The notes: a model not told the origin generated them from the letters alone. Shown: positions 34,681-44,881, counted from the stretch's first letter. The stretch: DNA of 64,000 nt from Chryseobacterium echinoideorum (GCF_007474535.1 NZ_VKNW01000002.1:124001-188000), one strand, 5' to 3'. Numbers and translations are program-made.

Positions 34681-35127
34681 TTATGAAAGCAGCTTTTTTG
34701 CCATCTCGGAAATACTTTTCCCATCAGATTTTCCGGCTAAATTTTTAGATGCTATTCCCATAACTTTACCTAAATCCTTCATAGATTCGGCACCAGTTTC
34801 AGCAATGATTGCTTTCATTTCCGTTTCCAGCTCTTCTGAAGAAAGCTGTTTAGGCAAAAACTGCTCAATTATTTTCATCTGAGCTTCTTCTACTTCTGCC
34901 AAGTCATTTCTTCCCTGCGCAGAAAACTGGTCATAAGAATCCTTACGCTGCTTCACCATTCTCTGAAGAATAGCAATTTCCTGCTCCGGAGAAACTTCTT
35001 TTCCCAAAGCTTCAGTTTTCAATAATAATATTTGTGATTTTACAGCGCGAAGAGAATCTAAAGCTACTTTATCTTTAGCTCTCATCGCTGTTTTTATCGC
35101 CTCGCTTATTGTTAATTCTAAACTCAT
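34681..35127 (-). CDS. yqeY: GatB/YqeY domain protein
   Basis: 148-residue YqeY family protein, related to the tail domain of the GatB amidotransferase subunit that binds tRNA. Typical segments are KDKVALDSLRAVKSQI, GNDL-type acidic region and EFLPKQLS-like FLPKQLSSEE. It is the last gene of the dcw cluster strand, 115 bases after ftsZ; the spacer carries a long inverted repeat. Exact function not established. Confidence 0.9.
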   Translation of the reverse strand: MSLELTISEAIKTAMRAKDKVALDSLRAVKSQILLLKTEALGKEVSPEQEIAILQRMVKQRKDSYDQFSAQGRNDLAEVEEAQMKIIEQFLPKQLSSEELETEMKAIIAETGAESMKDLGKVMGIASKNLAGKSDGKSISEMAKKLLS

Positions 35128-35142
35128 ATTAATTAATTTAAC

Positions 35143-35223
35143 AATGTATCAATGTAACAATTTACCAATGAGGTACTTTAAAAAGCTCAGCATGACAGTT
35201 CGGGATTGTTACATTGGTACATT
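35143..35223. repeat. 19-bp inverted repeat between ftsZ and yqeY
   Basis: Arms at 35143-35161 and 35205-35223 (AATGTATCAATGTAACAAT and its complement) match at 18 of 19 positions, the last being a G-T pair. The arms are built of repeated CAATGTA-like words, and the 43-base interval holds no gene. It could form a long hairpin in the ftsZ-yqeY transcript or be a small mobile repeat. Confidence 0.75.
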
Positions 35224-35242
35224 TCCACATAGCTACATTATT

Positions 35243-37135
35243 TTAGTCTACATCTTTATTCAAAAATCTGTTTTCTCTTATTTTCATATCTCCGTTATTA
35301 TCAGAAAGATACGTGTTGATATTCTGGTCTGATGCGTTGCTTCCGTCAATAGAAATATTTTTTCTCTTAAAAGCAGGAACAGACTCAAACTCATTGGCCA
35401 TATCAAAATTCTGGTAACGAGAATTGAACTCTTTCAGTTTATTTCTTCTTTCCAGAACACGCTCCTGATCTGCAGGTTTGCTGACAAAAGTAAATTCACT
35501 TTCTGTTTGACTAGGTATCTCAGTTTCAGTTTTTGGCTCTGTAATATTTTTTTGTTCTTCTTTTACTTCAAATATATTTTGAGCCTTTGGAGCGGTTTCT
35601 TCGTCTGTTTTTGTGAAAGTTTCCACCTCATTTTTGGGTTGACCAAAATCTGATTTTGGCTCGTTTACCGGCTCATTAACAGTAAAACTAAACTCTACAG
35701 GCTTTTCATCAGAATAGCTTTTTGAGAATGAATCGTTTTTTTGTTCTTCTTTTTTATCTTCAAAATCAAATGAAAATGACTGAATTTCCAAATCATTATC
35801 TCCTTCTTCGTCAAAAGAGAAAAGATTGTATGCATCATCCTGAGATTCATCGTTGTTTTTCCAGCTTTGAGCGGGATTGTCAATCGTATCTTGCTCTTTT
35901 TCAGGGGATTTTATTTCAGTTTTAACGTCTTCATCCTCAATAATCATTTTTTTTTCAGTAGAAGAAATTTTAAACTGAGGGGAATCCTGTTCTTCATCGT
36001 CTAATCTGAAAAGGTTTTTTCCGCCAAAATCATATCCATGCTCCGGAGTTGTTTCTCTTTCTTCCTTTGTTTTAAAAGGGGAAGCCTTTGGAGTATCCAA
36101 AGCATCATTCAAACCAATTCTGATTTTCTCTGTAGGACCTGCAAATTTTTTGTTGTCATTAGAGAATCCTGTAGCAATCACCAATACACTTACTGCATCG
36201 CCTAATTCTTCATCAGCGCCAACTCCGAAGATAATATCTGCTGTATTTCCGGCTTCTTTCTGGATGTAATCCATAATGATTCCGATCTCATCCATTGTAG
36301 CTTCTTCTGCACCACTTCTGATGAGTAATAGTACATTTCTTGCTCCGGTAATCTTATTGTCATTCAACAACGGAGAGTCCAATGCTTTTTTCACTGCTTC
36401 TTCCGCTTTGTTTTCGCCTGAAGCCATGCCTGTTGACATCAAAGCTGTTCCAGAATTTTGAAGAACCGATTTGGCATCACGGAAGTCAATATTTACATCA
36501 AAATAACCTGTGATTACCTCTGCCATTCCTTTAGCGGCGTTGGTTAATACCTCATCAGCTTTAGAAAAGCCTTGTTTAAAGCCTAAATTTCCAAACTGTT
36601 GTCTTAATTTATCATTATTGATAACAATTAAAGAATCAACATTATTTCTTAATTTTTCAAGACCATTTTCTGCCTGTTCCAGTCTTCTTTTTCCTTCGAA
36701 GCTGAAAGGTACGGTAACAATTCCTACAGTCAGGATGCCCATATCTTTGGCAACTTTAGCAATAACGGGAGCAGCTCCGGTTCCTGTACCACCACCCATT
36801 CCGGCAGTAATAAAAACCATTTTGGTATTCTGTCCCATAGCTGCTTTGATGTCTTCAATACTTTCGATAGCCGCTTTTTCTCCTACTTCAGGATCTGCAC
36901 CGGCACCAAGACCTTCGGTAATGGTAACGCCCAACTGCACTTTATTGGATACCGGATTGTTGTCTAAAGTCTGAGCATCGGTATTACAGATCACGAAATC
37001 TACTCCGTGAATTCCTTTTTCGTACATGTGCTTCAGTGCGTTGTTACCGCCGCCTCCAACACCGATTACTTTTATAATTGATGAATTTCCTTTTGGCAAA
37101 TCAAATGAAAATCCTTGTGAACCTATATTTTCCAT
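35243..37135 (-). CDS. ftsZ: Cell division GTPase FtsZ
   Basis: 630-residue tubulin homologue that forms the Z ring. The GTPase domain (about 1-335) has VIGVGGGGNNA and the tubulin signature GGGTGTGAAPVIA. A very long acidic, probably disordered linker (about 340-590) follows, ending in the conserved tail RENRFLNKDVD, which in this group replaces the usual FtsA-binding peptide. Much longer than the 380-residue norm because of the linker. Start ATG 37135 (MENIGSQGFSFDL) is preferred to 37192. Last of the division genes, 80 bases after ftsA. Confidence 0.97.
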   Translation of the reverse strand: MENIGSQGFSFDLPKGNSSIIKVIGVGGGGNNALKHMYEKGIHGVDFVICNTDAQTLDNNPVSNKVQLGVTITEGLGAGADPEVGEKAAIESIEDIKAAMGQNTKMVFITAGMGGGTGTGAAPVIAKVAKDMGILTVGIVTVPFSFEGKRRLEQAENGLEKLRNNVDSLIVINNDKLRQQFGNLGFKQGFSKADEVLTNAAKGMAEVITGYFDVNIDFRDAKSVLQNSGTALMSTGMASGENKAEEAVKKALDSPLLNDNKITGARNVLLLIRSGAEEATMDEIGIIMDYIQKEAGNTADIIFGVGADEELGDAVSVLVIATGFSNDNKKFAGPTEKIRIGLNDALDTPKASPFKTKEERETTPEHGYDFGGKNLFRLDDEEQDSPQFKISSTEKKMIIEDEDVKTEIKSPEKEQDTIDNPAQSWKNNDESQDDAYNLFSFDEEGDNDLEIQSFSFDFEDKKEEQKNDSFSKSYSDEKPVEFSFTVNEPVNEPKSDFGQPKNEVETFTKTDEETAPKAQNIFEVKEEQKNITEPKTETEIPSQTESEFTFVSKPADQERVLERRNKLKEFNSRYQNFDMANEFESVPAFKRKNISIDGSNASDQNINTYLSDNNGDMKIRENRFLNKDVD

Positions 37136-37215
37136 GTCTAATTTTTTTATAATTGATAATCGATTCTGATAATTGATGAGAAAATCATTCATCGCTTATC
37201 ATTCATCATTTATAC

Positions 37216-38598
37216 TTATTCTACTTCTTCAAAGAATTTTTTTACTTTTTCCATCAAAGACTGCCCGAAAGTCGGCTTTGACTGTTTTGCAGGCTGTGAC
37301 TTTATCTCCTCCTGAATCTGTTGTGGCATTACTGTAGGTCGAGAATCATCATTCTCATCCACAGCTGTCTGTATTTCTTCAGTTTTAGTTTCTGTTTTAT
37401 TTTCAACAGTTTCCTCTGCAACGGGAGTTTTTTTATCACGGATCTTTAAACTTTCCATTAATAATCCGATGGAAGTAGCAAATTCCGGTCCCTTAAGATA
37501 CTGATTTTTATCGTTTGCGATATATTCATTAGCAAAACCGATTCTGCTGTCAAAACCTGTGGTATAATTTGCCAGTTGACGAAGATGCTTCAGGTTTGAA
37601 CCACCACCCGTCAAAACGATTCCTGCAATCAGTTTTTTCTTTTGCTCAAATGCTCCGTATGCTTTTAGTTCTGTATTGACCATCTCCAGAATTTCCTCTA
37701 CTCTTGCATTGATGATCTGCGCCAAAGTTTTAAGAGAAATTTCTTTATCCGGTCTTCCGTGAAGTCCCGGAATGGTTACAAATGTACTGTCTTTTTCCAG
37801 CTCGGGAACAGCAGAACCGAACTTAACCTTTAATTGCTCGGCATGCTTTTCTATAATTGAACATCCTTCTTTAATATCTTCGGTTATAATTCCACCTCCG
37901 TAAGGAATGACGCATGTATGACGGATGATATTATCTTTAAAAATAGCAATATCTGTAGTACCACCACCAATGTCTACGATCGCAACTCCTGCTTCTTTTT
38001 CTTCTTTGGTAAGAACGGCTTCAGAAGATGCCAAAGGCTCTAAAGTAAGCGCTTCCATCTCAAGACCGGCTTCTCTTACACATCTTGCAATATTTCTGAT
38101 GCTTCCCATTTGCCCAACGACAACATGAAAATTGGCTTCGAGACGTTTTCCGTGCATTCCGACAGGCTCCTGAATTTCTCCTTCAGAATCAACCTTATAT
38201 TCCTGTGGTAATACATGTATAATTTCTTCGCCGGGAAGCATGACCAGTTTTTTTACCTGATCCTTTAATGCTTCAATATCATCATCCGTAATAAATTTAT
38301 CCGGATGTTCACGCATAATGTAATCGGAATGCTGTAACGAGCGGATGTGTTTGCCTGCAATTCCAACCGTTACTTTTTTGATAGGAACTCCTGCACTTGA
38401 TTGTGCTTCCGAAACAGCCGCCTTAATTGAGTTGATGGTCTGCGAAATATTATTCACAATACCTTTGTGAACCCCAAGACTTTTGGCTTTCCCAACACCG
38501 AGAACTTCTATTTTCCCGTGTGCATTCCTCCTTCCGACAATGGCGACAATTTTAGTTGTCCCAATGTCCAGACCTACTGAATACTCTTGATTTTCCAT
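37216..38598 (-). CDS. ftsA: Cell division protein FtsA
   Basis: 460-residue actin-like protein that anchors FtsZ to the membrane. Phosphate-binding motifs are GLDIGTTKIVAIVG (N terminus) and DIGGGTTDIAIF, with the adenosine motif LTGGGSNL. The C-terminal ~90 residues are a charged linker ending in an amphipathic helix (GQSLMEKVKKFFEEVE), the probable membrane anchor. 22 bases downstream of ftsQ. Confidence 0.97.
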   Translation of the reverse strand: MENQEYSVGLDIGTTKIVAIVGRRNAHGKIEVLGVGKAKSLGVHKGIVNNISQTINSIKAAVSEAQSSAGVPIKKVTVGIAGKHIRSLQHSDYIMREHPDKFITDDDIEALKDQVKKLVMLPGEEIIHVLPQEYKVDSEGEIQEPVGMHGKRLEANFHVVVGQMGSIRNIARCVREAGLEMEALTLEPLASSEAVLTKEEKEAGVAIVDIGGGTTDIAIFKDNIIRHTCVIPYGGGIITEDIKEGCSIIEKHAEQLKVKFGSAVPELEKDSTFVTIPGLHGRPDKEISLKTLAQIINARVEEILEMVNTELKAYGAFEQKKKLIAGIVLTGGGSNLKHLRQLANYTTGFDSRIGFANEYIANDKNQYLKGPEFATSIGLLMESLKIRDKKTPVAEETVENKTETKTEEIQTAVDENDDSRPTVMPQQIQEEIKSQPAKQSKPTFGQSLMEKVKKFFEEVE

Positions 38599-38620
38599 TG
38601 TTTATATCGATTTGATTTTT

Positions 38621-39565
38621 TTATTCTATTTTAATTTTTGCCTTCGTTTTCTGACTTGTTGCTGTTGTCTTTTTCTGTGTTTTCCTGACTTCTTTTGACT
38701 TTGCTGTCTGAGTTTTTACGGAGGCTGTTTTTTTAATTTCAGAGACTTTTGTCACTGGTTGTTTCTTTAATGAGGAATTTTCTGAAATTTTTGCCAGATC
38801 TTTTCCTCTTGCTTTCAGTAAACTGTCGTTTTCCTTAAAATAAGGGTTCAAAGTAGTAACAATCTGGTTTTGATATTTTACAGAAATCATACTGTATTTC
38901 TGAGAATCCTGATAAACAAGATATTTTTCTACAAAGGTTTTGAAGCCTTTTACCTTGAAATCTATATTGTCTAAATCGCCAATCTCTACTTTATAATTGC
39001 CTTCACTTGTAAGGAGATTGTAGTCATTGTTTCTATCTTTTGAAATTCCTATGAAATATTTTTTGCTGAAATCATCTTTGTCAATTTTCTCGATGAGTTC
39101 TGCAAGCTTTTGATATTCATCTTTTTTTACATCACCGGTAACCAGCATGCATGGATGAGAGTATGTTTTGGAAATTGGAAATTCTACTCCTTTTTCGTCT
39201 ACATAAAAATCTCTTCCGTCTTTATTTAATCTGAAAACAGGAACTCTCTGTTTAATATCCAGATTTAATTTTCCATTGAGATTCAGGTAAACATTCGCAC
39301 TGTCTACAGCGGGAAGCGTATTGATTTTCTTTTCCAGCTCAGGAATGTTTAGATCTCCTACTTTTCGTGAAGGATTCTCTTTATTCACAATCTCACGGAT
39401 GTCTTTTTCATCAATAAAATAAACCGGCGTTTTTTCATTCATTTTTACAGAAATCTTATTGTCGGTAATCTTTTGCCCGCTGAATTTCTTCAAAGAGAAA
39501 CTCAACAGAAATCCGAGGATGATTACTGTGATGACAATTTTTAATATTCTGTATTTATTTTTCAT
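38621..39565 (-). CDS. ftsQ: Cell division protein FtsQ/DivIB
   Basis: 314 residues: one N-terminal membrane segment (ILKIVITVIILGFLLSFSL), then a POTRA-like and beta domain (YFIDEKDIREIV, RVPVFRLNKDGRDFYVDEKG). A basic Lys/Thr-rich tail from residue 260 is not usual in the family. FtsQ bridges early and late divisome proteins in the periplasm. Recognised mainly by position and layout, as FtsQ sequences are poorly conserved. Confidence 0.85.
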   Translation of the reverse strand: MKNKYRILKIVITVIILGFLLSFSLKKFSGQKITDNKISVKMNEKTPVYFIDEKDIREIVNKENPSRKVGDLNIPELEKKINTLPAVDSANVYLNLNGKLNLDIKQRVPVFRLNKDGRDFYVDEKGVEFPISKTYSHPCMLVTGDVKKDEYQKLAELIEKIDKDDFSKKYFIGISKDRNNDYNLLTSEGNYKVEIGDLDNIDFKVKGFKTFVEKYLVYQDSQKYSMISVKYQNQIVTTLNPYFKENDSLLKARGKDLAKISENSSLKKQPVTKVSEIKKTASVKTQTAKSKEVRKTQKKTTATSQKTKAKIKIE

Positions 39566-39633
39566 TATTTTAAGATGATAGATTTTAGATGCCAGATTTC
39601 AGACATTTAAAATTGTTTTAATTTTATTTTTAA

Positions 39634-40989
39634 TTATTTACTACTTAGCCACTCACAAATAGGATCGTACAACGTATCTATATTTCCTGCTCCTACCGTA
39701 AGAAGAATATCAAAATCTTTTTCTTTTATTTTATTAAAAGATTCACCTAATGTTGAAACTTCTTTTTTATCTAATTTCACTTTTTCCAATAACCAGTCTG
39801 AAGTAATTTCTTCAAAATTTTCCTGAAGTTCTCTTGCAGGATAAATATCCAATAAAATCAGCTCATCTCCTTTACTTAAGCTTTCTGCAAAACCATCCGA
39901 AAAATCTTTGGTTCTGCTGAATAAATGCGGCTGGAAAACTATCAGAAGCCTTTTCTCCGGATTGAATGTTCTCACCGAATCTATCACAGCATTAAGCTCT
40001 GTAGGATGATGTGCATAATCATCAATGTAGATCTTTCCGCTGTCGAAAATATGTTTTGTATATCTTCTTTTGATTCCTTTAAAAGAAGATATTCCTTTTT
40101 TAAGGATTTCAAAATCAACTCCTAAATTATTCAGAATCGCAATAGCTACCGTTGCATTTTCTACATTATGCGTTCCGGGAATCAGCCATGCAAATTCTTC
40201 TTTCTTGCCGTTATGATGAAAATCAAACATCATCCATCCGTCAACAATGTGCAAATTGTCTGCATAATAATCGGCTTTTTCGTTTACGGCATAGGTGAGA
40301 TGCGGTCTCCCGATTTCGATTCCTTTTCTTACAAAAAGCTGTTGGTCTTCCGGAACTAAAGCTGCAAACTGTCTGAATCCTTCTTCAATGGTATTTTTAT
40401 CGCCGTAAATATCCAGATGATCGGCATCTGTGGATGTTATTACTGCCCAATCAGGAGAGAGATTGAGGAAGCTTCTGTCATATTCGTCTGCTTCTACAAC
40501 TGAATATTTTTTTCCGTTGTACAGAAAATTTGATTTAAAATTCTCTGAAATTCCACCTAAAAAACATGAAAAAGGCAAATCTGCTTCTTTACACAAATGA
40601 GAAACCAAAGTAGATGTTGTTGTTTTTCCATGGGTTCCGGCAACTGCGATACAATCTGTGTTCTCTGTAATTAACCCTAAAACTTTTGCACGTTTTAAGA
40701 CTTCAAATCCATTTTCATTAAAATAATCTAAGATTTCCAGCTTTTTAATGGCCGGAGTATAAATTACCAATGTATCTGCTTTCTGAAGCGTTGTAATTTT
40801 TTCATCAATAATATCTTCAAAAACAATATCAATTCCTTCGCTCATCAGAGTTTGTGTGAGTTTGGTATTGGTTTTATCATAGCCCAATACATTTTTGCCC
40901 GAAGCATGGAAATATCGCGCCAAAGCACTCATTCCTATACCTCCGATTCCCACGAAGTAAAAATTTTGATATGTATTTAAATTGTTCAT
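39634..40989 (-). CDS. murC: UDP-N-acetylmuramate-L-alanine ligase
   Basis: 451-residue cytoplasmic ligase adding L-alanine to UDP-MurNAc. The N-terminal Rossmann motif is VGIGGIGMSALARYF, the ATP loop AGTHGKTTTSTLV, then EADEYDRSFL and STDADHLDIYGD, and the substrate-loop region DDYAHHPTEL. Normal length. 164 bases after murG, with an intergenic REP-like repeat between. Confidence 0.97.
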   Translation of the reverse strand: MNNLNTYQNFYFVGIGGIGMSALARYFHASGKNVLGYDKTNTKLTQTLMSEGIDIVFEDIIDEKITTLQKADTLVIYTPAIKKLEILDYFNENGFEVLKRAKVLGLITENTDCIAVAGTHGKTTTSTLVSHLCKEADLPFSCFLGGISENFKSNFLYNGKKYSVVEADEYDRSFLNLSPDWAVITSTDADHLDIYGDKNTIEEGFRQFAALVPEDQQLFVRKGIEIGRPHLTYAVNEKADYYADNLHIVDGWMMFDFHHNGKKEEFAWLIPGTHNVENATVAIAILNNLGVDFEILKKGISSFKGIKRRYTKHIFDSGKIYIDDYAHHPTELNAVIDSVRTFNPEKRLLIVFQPHLFSRTKDFSDGFAESLSKGDELILLDIYPARELQENFEEITSDWLLEKVKLDKKEVSTLGESFNKIKEKDFDILLTVGAGNIDTLYDPICEWLSSK

Positions 40990-41073
40990 TTTATATTATT
41001 TGAGATTTGAAGTTTGAGATTGCTTATAACAGTCTCATTACCATTTTTTCTCTTTTTTCTCTAAATTTTGCTT

Positions 41074-41143
41074 TGTCATTCCGGGGAATGAGAAATCTCA
41101 ATATGGAGATTCTTCACTTCGTTCCGCTGCATTCAGAATGACA
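41074..41143. repeat. REP-like inverted repeat between murG and murC
   Basis: TGTCATTC (41074-41081) and GAATGACA (41136-41143) bound a 70-base element with an inner inverted pair (AATCTC / GAGATT). It resembles the TGTCATTCTGAA-type palindromic repeats common between genes in this group. It has no coding content and interrupts the spacing of the dcw operon. Confidence 0.7.
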
Positions 41144-41153
41144 TCTGTAATAC

Positions 41154-42251
41154 TTATTTTATCATTTTAAAAATCTCATCTACAATTTCTCTTGCTGCAT
41201 TAGGCTTTGCAAAATATTTCAAGTTTTGAGACATTTCCTTTCTTACATTTTCATTTTCACATATTTCTGAAAGAGTATTCCAGAATTTTTCCTTCATTTC
41301 AGAATCCTTTACCATTCTGGCTGCTTTTTTTTCGACCAGATTCATCGCATTTTTGGTTTGGTGATCTTCTGCTGCAAATGGAAACGGAATCAGAAGTACA
41401 GGTTTTTGAGCTACTGCCAATTCTGAAATGGCAATAGCACCCGCTCTGGAAACTATAATATCTGCTGCCGAATAAGCCAAAGCCATATCAGAGATAAATT
41501 CTCGAATTTGGATGGATGCATGATGCTGAATATTGGATGTTATCTCAGCAAAATCCAACTTTCCGGTTTGCCAGATGAGTTGATAATCCTTTTCTTTTAT
41601 TTTGTCTAAATTGTCCTTCCATCCGTTATTTAAAGTTCTTGAACCCAAAGAACCACCAACTGAAAGAATGGTAAGTTTATTCTTTTCCAAGCCTAATTTT
41701 TCTTTAGCCAAATCTTTGTCAATCAGATCTGTAATAATATTCTGACGAATAGGGTTTCCTAAGAAATAAGTTTTGGTTCCTGAGAAAAATTTTTCCATAT
41801 CCGGATAAGCTGTGAAAATAGCTTTAGCTTTTTTTCCGTTGGCTGTATTTGTTTTACCAGGAAGAGAATTCTGCTCCTGAATAAAAGTCGGAATTCCCAT
41901 TTTTGCAGCCATAAACAAAGCCGGTCCGCTTGCAAAACCTCCTGTTCCTATTGCGAAATCTGGTTTAAATTTCTTGATGACTTTTTTGGCTTTCAGCAAA
42001 CTTGAGATAAGCTTAAAAGGCAAACCTATATTTTTCAGCAAATTTCCTCTGTCGAAACCTGCAATATTTAATCCTTCAATTCTGTAGCCTGACTGAGGAA
42101 CTTTTTCCATTTCCATTTTGCCGTTGGCTCCGATGAACAAAAATTCTGCATGAGGAAATCTTTTTTTGATTTCATCTGCAATAGCGATTGCCGGGAAGAT
42201 ATGCCCTCCTGTTCCGCCGCCGCTTAATAAAATTTTTAATTTTTTGTTCAT
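41154..42251 (-). CDS. murG: UDP-GlcNAc transferase MurG
   Basis: 365-residue GT28 glycosyltransferase that converts lipid I to lipid II on the cytoplasmic face. Nucleotide motif GGTGGHIFPA, then IGTGGFASGP, SVGGSLGSRTLN and the donor-binding ISRAGAIAISELAV and PFPFAAEDHQTKNA. 12 bases after ftsW. Confidence 0.97.
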   Translation of the reverse strand: MNKKLKILLSGGGTGGHIFPAIAIADEIKKRFPHAEFLFIGANGKMEMEKVPQSGYRIEGLNIAGFDRGNLLKNIGLPFKLISSLLKAKKVIKKFKPDFAIGTGGFASGPALFMAAKMGIPTFIQEQNSLPGKTNTANGKKAKAIFTAYPDMEKFFSGTKTYFLGNPIRQNIITDLIDKDLAKEKLGLEKNKLTILSVGGSLGSRTLNNGWKDNLDKIKEKDYQLIWQTGKLDFAEITSNIQHHASIQIREFISDMALAYSAADIIVSRAGAIAISELAVAQKPVLLIPFPFAAEDHQTKNAMNLVEKKAARMVKDSEMKEKFWNTLSEICENENVRKEMSQNLKYFAKPNAAREIVDEIFKMIK

Positions 42252-42263
42252 AATTATTTATCT

Positions 42264-43502
42264 CTATGCAATGTCGTTTATTTCAGCAATACTTTGCTTT
42301 TTGCCCATTCCTTCTTCATCGTAAATTTGTATCCTGGAACTGATGTTTAAAATAATTCCTAATTGGATGTAGGTGACCAACATAGAGGTTCCTCCATAAC
42401 TAATCAGTGGTAGTGGCTGCCCGGTAACCGGAATCAGATTAACAGCTACGGCAATATTTACCGCCAACTGGATAAAAATCATCACACCGAGACTAAGAAC
42501 GAGTAAAGAACCGAAAAATGCGGGCATTTTACTGGCTATCATTACAATTCTTACCACCATAATGAGATACATACTGATGAGAAATCCAGCTCCTATTAAG
42601 CCATATTCTTCAACAATTACTGCAAAAATAAAATCGGATGCAGATTGTGGCAGCATTTGTTTTAAAGCAGATTTCCCAGGTCCCATTCCGGTAATTCCAC
42701 CATGAACGATGGCGGCTTTCGCCTGCATTACCTGATAATTTTTTGCCTTTATACTTTCATCATCTACATCGGCAGATTTTGCTTTACTTGAAGTAAATGT
42801 TTCGATACGGCTCATCCATGTATGAACACGGTTGCCACCAATTAAGTTGGTATTTAAAGCAACCAGTAAAAACAAAACAATAGCAACAAACGAAGCAGAT
42901 ATAAACCCTGCAATATACTTCCAATGAAGTTGTCCAATAACCAGAACAATTACAGAAACCATTAAAATCATCAAAGCCGTGGAACCATTATCTTTTGCAA
43001 CCAATACAAAAACCAGAAGAATTGGTCCGAAAATGTACATTATATTCTCAATTGGAAGTCTTTCTCTCGTTATTTTTTTGGTTAAATATCTGCACAGATA
43101 AATAATCAGCATTAAAAAAGCAAATGACGAAGGCTGAAACGAAATGGGTGTCCCGGGAATTTTCAACCATCTTGAGGCACTCGCTCCGTCGATAGTTTGT
43201 CCTGTAAACATTGTGATGATCAGTAAAATAATCATTAAACCAAGCATGATACTGCTGAGTTTACCCATGTATTCATATTTTACAGTTCCTACCAATCTCA
43301 TGATTCCCAGTCCTAAGACTACAAAAAACATGTGTTTCATTACGTGACCGGTTGTGGTTCCGTTATTCACAATATATTCCAGATTTGAGCTTGCAGAATA
43401 CACCGGGAAAATGGAGAAAATGGAGATCACAAGAATGACCATCCAAAGTACCTTATCGCCCTTTAGAAATTCAAATCTGCTTTCTGTAATCTGTTCGTTC
43501 AT
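42264..43502 (-). CDS. ftsW: Peptidoglycan glycosyltransferase FtsW
   Basis: 412-residue SEDS family protein, 9-10 membrane segments, which polymerises lipid II with the partner FtsI at the septum. Typical segments are DGASASRWLKIPG-like, GPGKSALKQMLPQ, DFIFAVIVEEYGLIG, and ITGQPLPLISYGGTSM-like near the C terminus. 50 bases after murD. Confidence 0.95.
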   Translation of the reverse strand: MNEQITESRFEFLKGDKVLWMVILVISIFSIFPVYSASSNLEYIVNNGTTTGHVMKHMFFVVLGLGIMRLVGTVKYEYMGKLSSIMLGLMIILLIITMFTGQTIDGASASRWLKIPGTPISFQPSSFAFLMLIIYLCRYLTKKITRERLPIENIMYIFGPILLVFVLVAKDNGSTALMILMVSVIVLVIGQLHWKYIAGFISASFVAIVLFLLVALNTNLIGGNRVHTWMSRIETFTSSKAKSADVDDESIKAKNYQVMQAKAAIVHGGITGMGPGKSALKQMLPQSASDFIFAVIVEEYGLIGAGFLISMYLIMVVRIVMIASKMPAFFGSLLVLSLGVMIFIQLAVNIAVAVNLIPVTGQPLPLISYGGTSMLVTYIQLGIILNISSRIQIYDEEGMGKKQSIAEINDIA

Positions 43503-43552
43503 ATTATTAAATAAATAATGAAAAATTCTTTTTCACTTTTAACTATTCATTG

Positions 43553-44881
43553 TTAATTCTTTAGCACCTGCTCTTTAAACTGTTTTCCTCTGTCTTCGTA
43601 GCTTTTAAATAAATCAAAACTTGCGCAGCACGGTGAAAGTAAGACCGTATCTCCCTTTTTAGCAATAGCTTTTGATATTTCTACTGCGCTTTCCATACTT
43701 GAGGTATTGTATATAATGTCTTTTTTATCTTTGAAAAAATCAATAATCTTCTGGTTATCAATTCCGAGACAAACAACTGCTTTTACTTTTCTTTTAACTA
43801 AATCTTCTATTTCGGTATAGTCATTTCCTTTGTCTACTCCGCCGACAATCCATACGGTTGGATTTTTCATGCTTTCTAAGGCATAATATGCCGCATTCAC
43901 ATTGGTTGCTTTGCTGTCGTTAATGTATTTAACGCCATCAATTTCAGTTACAAATTCCAGTCTGTGTTCAACTGCCTGAAAAGTCATCAATGAGTTTCTT
44001 ATACTTTCATTATTGATTTCCAGTATTTTACCTGCGATTGAAGCGGCTAGGCTGTTGGCAACATTATGATTTCCTAATAAAGAAAGTTCATCAATTTTCA
44101 TTGATAGCTCATCTTTCAGCTTAACTACAATTTTATCTTCCTCAATGAAACCTCCTTCCGATAATTTTTCGTGCGTTGAAAAAGGAATCATTTTAGCCTT
44201 TACTTCAAACTTTTCGAGAATGTTTTTACTCATTTCATCGTCCTTGTTGTAGATGAAAAAATTGTCATTCTCCTGATTTTCAGTTATTCTGAATTTGGCT
44301 AATGCATACTCTTCGTAGTTGTAATTGTACTGATCCAAATGATCTTTAGACAGATTTAGCAACAAAGAGATATACGGTCTGAAATTCTGAATATCATCTA
44401 ATTGAAAAGAGCTTACCTCCAAAACATAATATTCATAGTTTTCATCGGCAACCTGCTTTGCAAAACTAAAGCCGATGTTTCCGCCGAGACCTACATTTAA
44501 TCCGTCATTTTTCAGTATGTAATAGATCAGGGACGTTGTTGTTGTTTTTCCGTTGCTTCCTGTAATGGCGATGATTTTGGCATCGGTAAATTCAGAGGCA
44601 AATTCAATTTCAGAAGAAAGCCTGATTCCTTTCTCGTGAATTTTATGGATGATGTCTGCTTTTTTCGGAATTCCCGGGCTTTTTACAATCCAGTCAGCAT
44701 TGAGAATTCTTTCTTCATCATGATTTTCCTCCTCAAATTCAATCTCATTTTCCAATAAAAATTGTTTGTAGTGATCTTTAATGGCAGATCTGTCTGAAAG
44801 AAAAACTTCCAAGCCTTTCTTTTTCGCCAAATAAGCAGCACCACAACCGCTTTCTCCTCCTCCTAAAACAACTATTTTCAT
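43553..44881 (-). CDS. murD: UDP-MurNAc-L-alanine-D-glutamate ligase
   Basis: 442-residue Mur ligase adding D-glutamate. N-terminal GGGESGCGAAYLA, ATP loop ITGSNGKTTTT, then NLSKDHLDQY and the middle-domain motif HRLEFVTEIDGVKYINDSKATN, typical of MurD. 81 bases after mraY in an AT-rich spacer. Confidence 0.97.
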   Translation of the reverse strand: MKIVVLGGGESGCGAAYLAKKKGLEVFLSDRSAIKDHYKQFLLENEIEFEEENHDEERILNADWIVKSPGIPKKADIIHKIHEKGIRLSSEIEFASEFTDAKIIAITGSNGKTTTTSLIYYILKNDGLNVGLGGNIGFSFAKQVADENYEYYVLEVSSFQLDDIQNFRPYISLLLNLSKDHLDQYNYNYEEYALAKFRITENQENDNFFIYNKDDEMSKNILEKFEVKAKMIPFSTHEKLSEGGFIEEDKIVVKLKDELSMKIDELSLLGNHNVANSLAASIAGKILEINNESIRNSLMTFQAVEHRLEFVTEIDGVKYINDSKATNVNAAYYALESMKNPTVWIVGGVDKGNDYTEIEDLVKRKVKAVVCLGIDNQKIIDFFKDKKDIIYNTSSMESAVEISKAIAKKGDTVLLSPCCASFDLFKSYEDRGKQFKEQVLKN

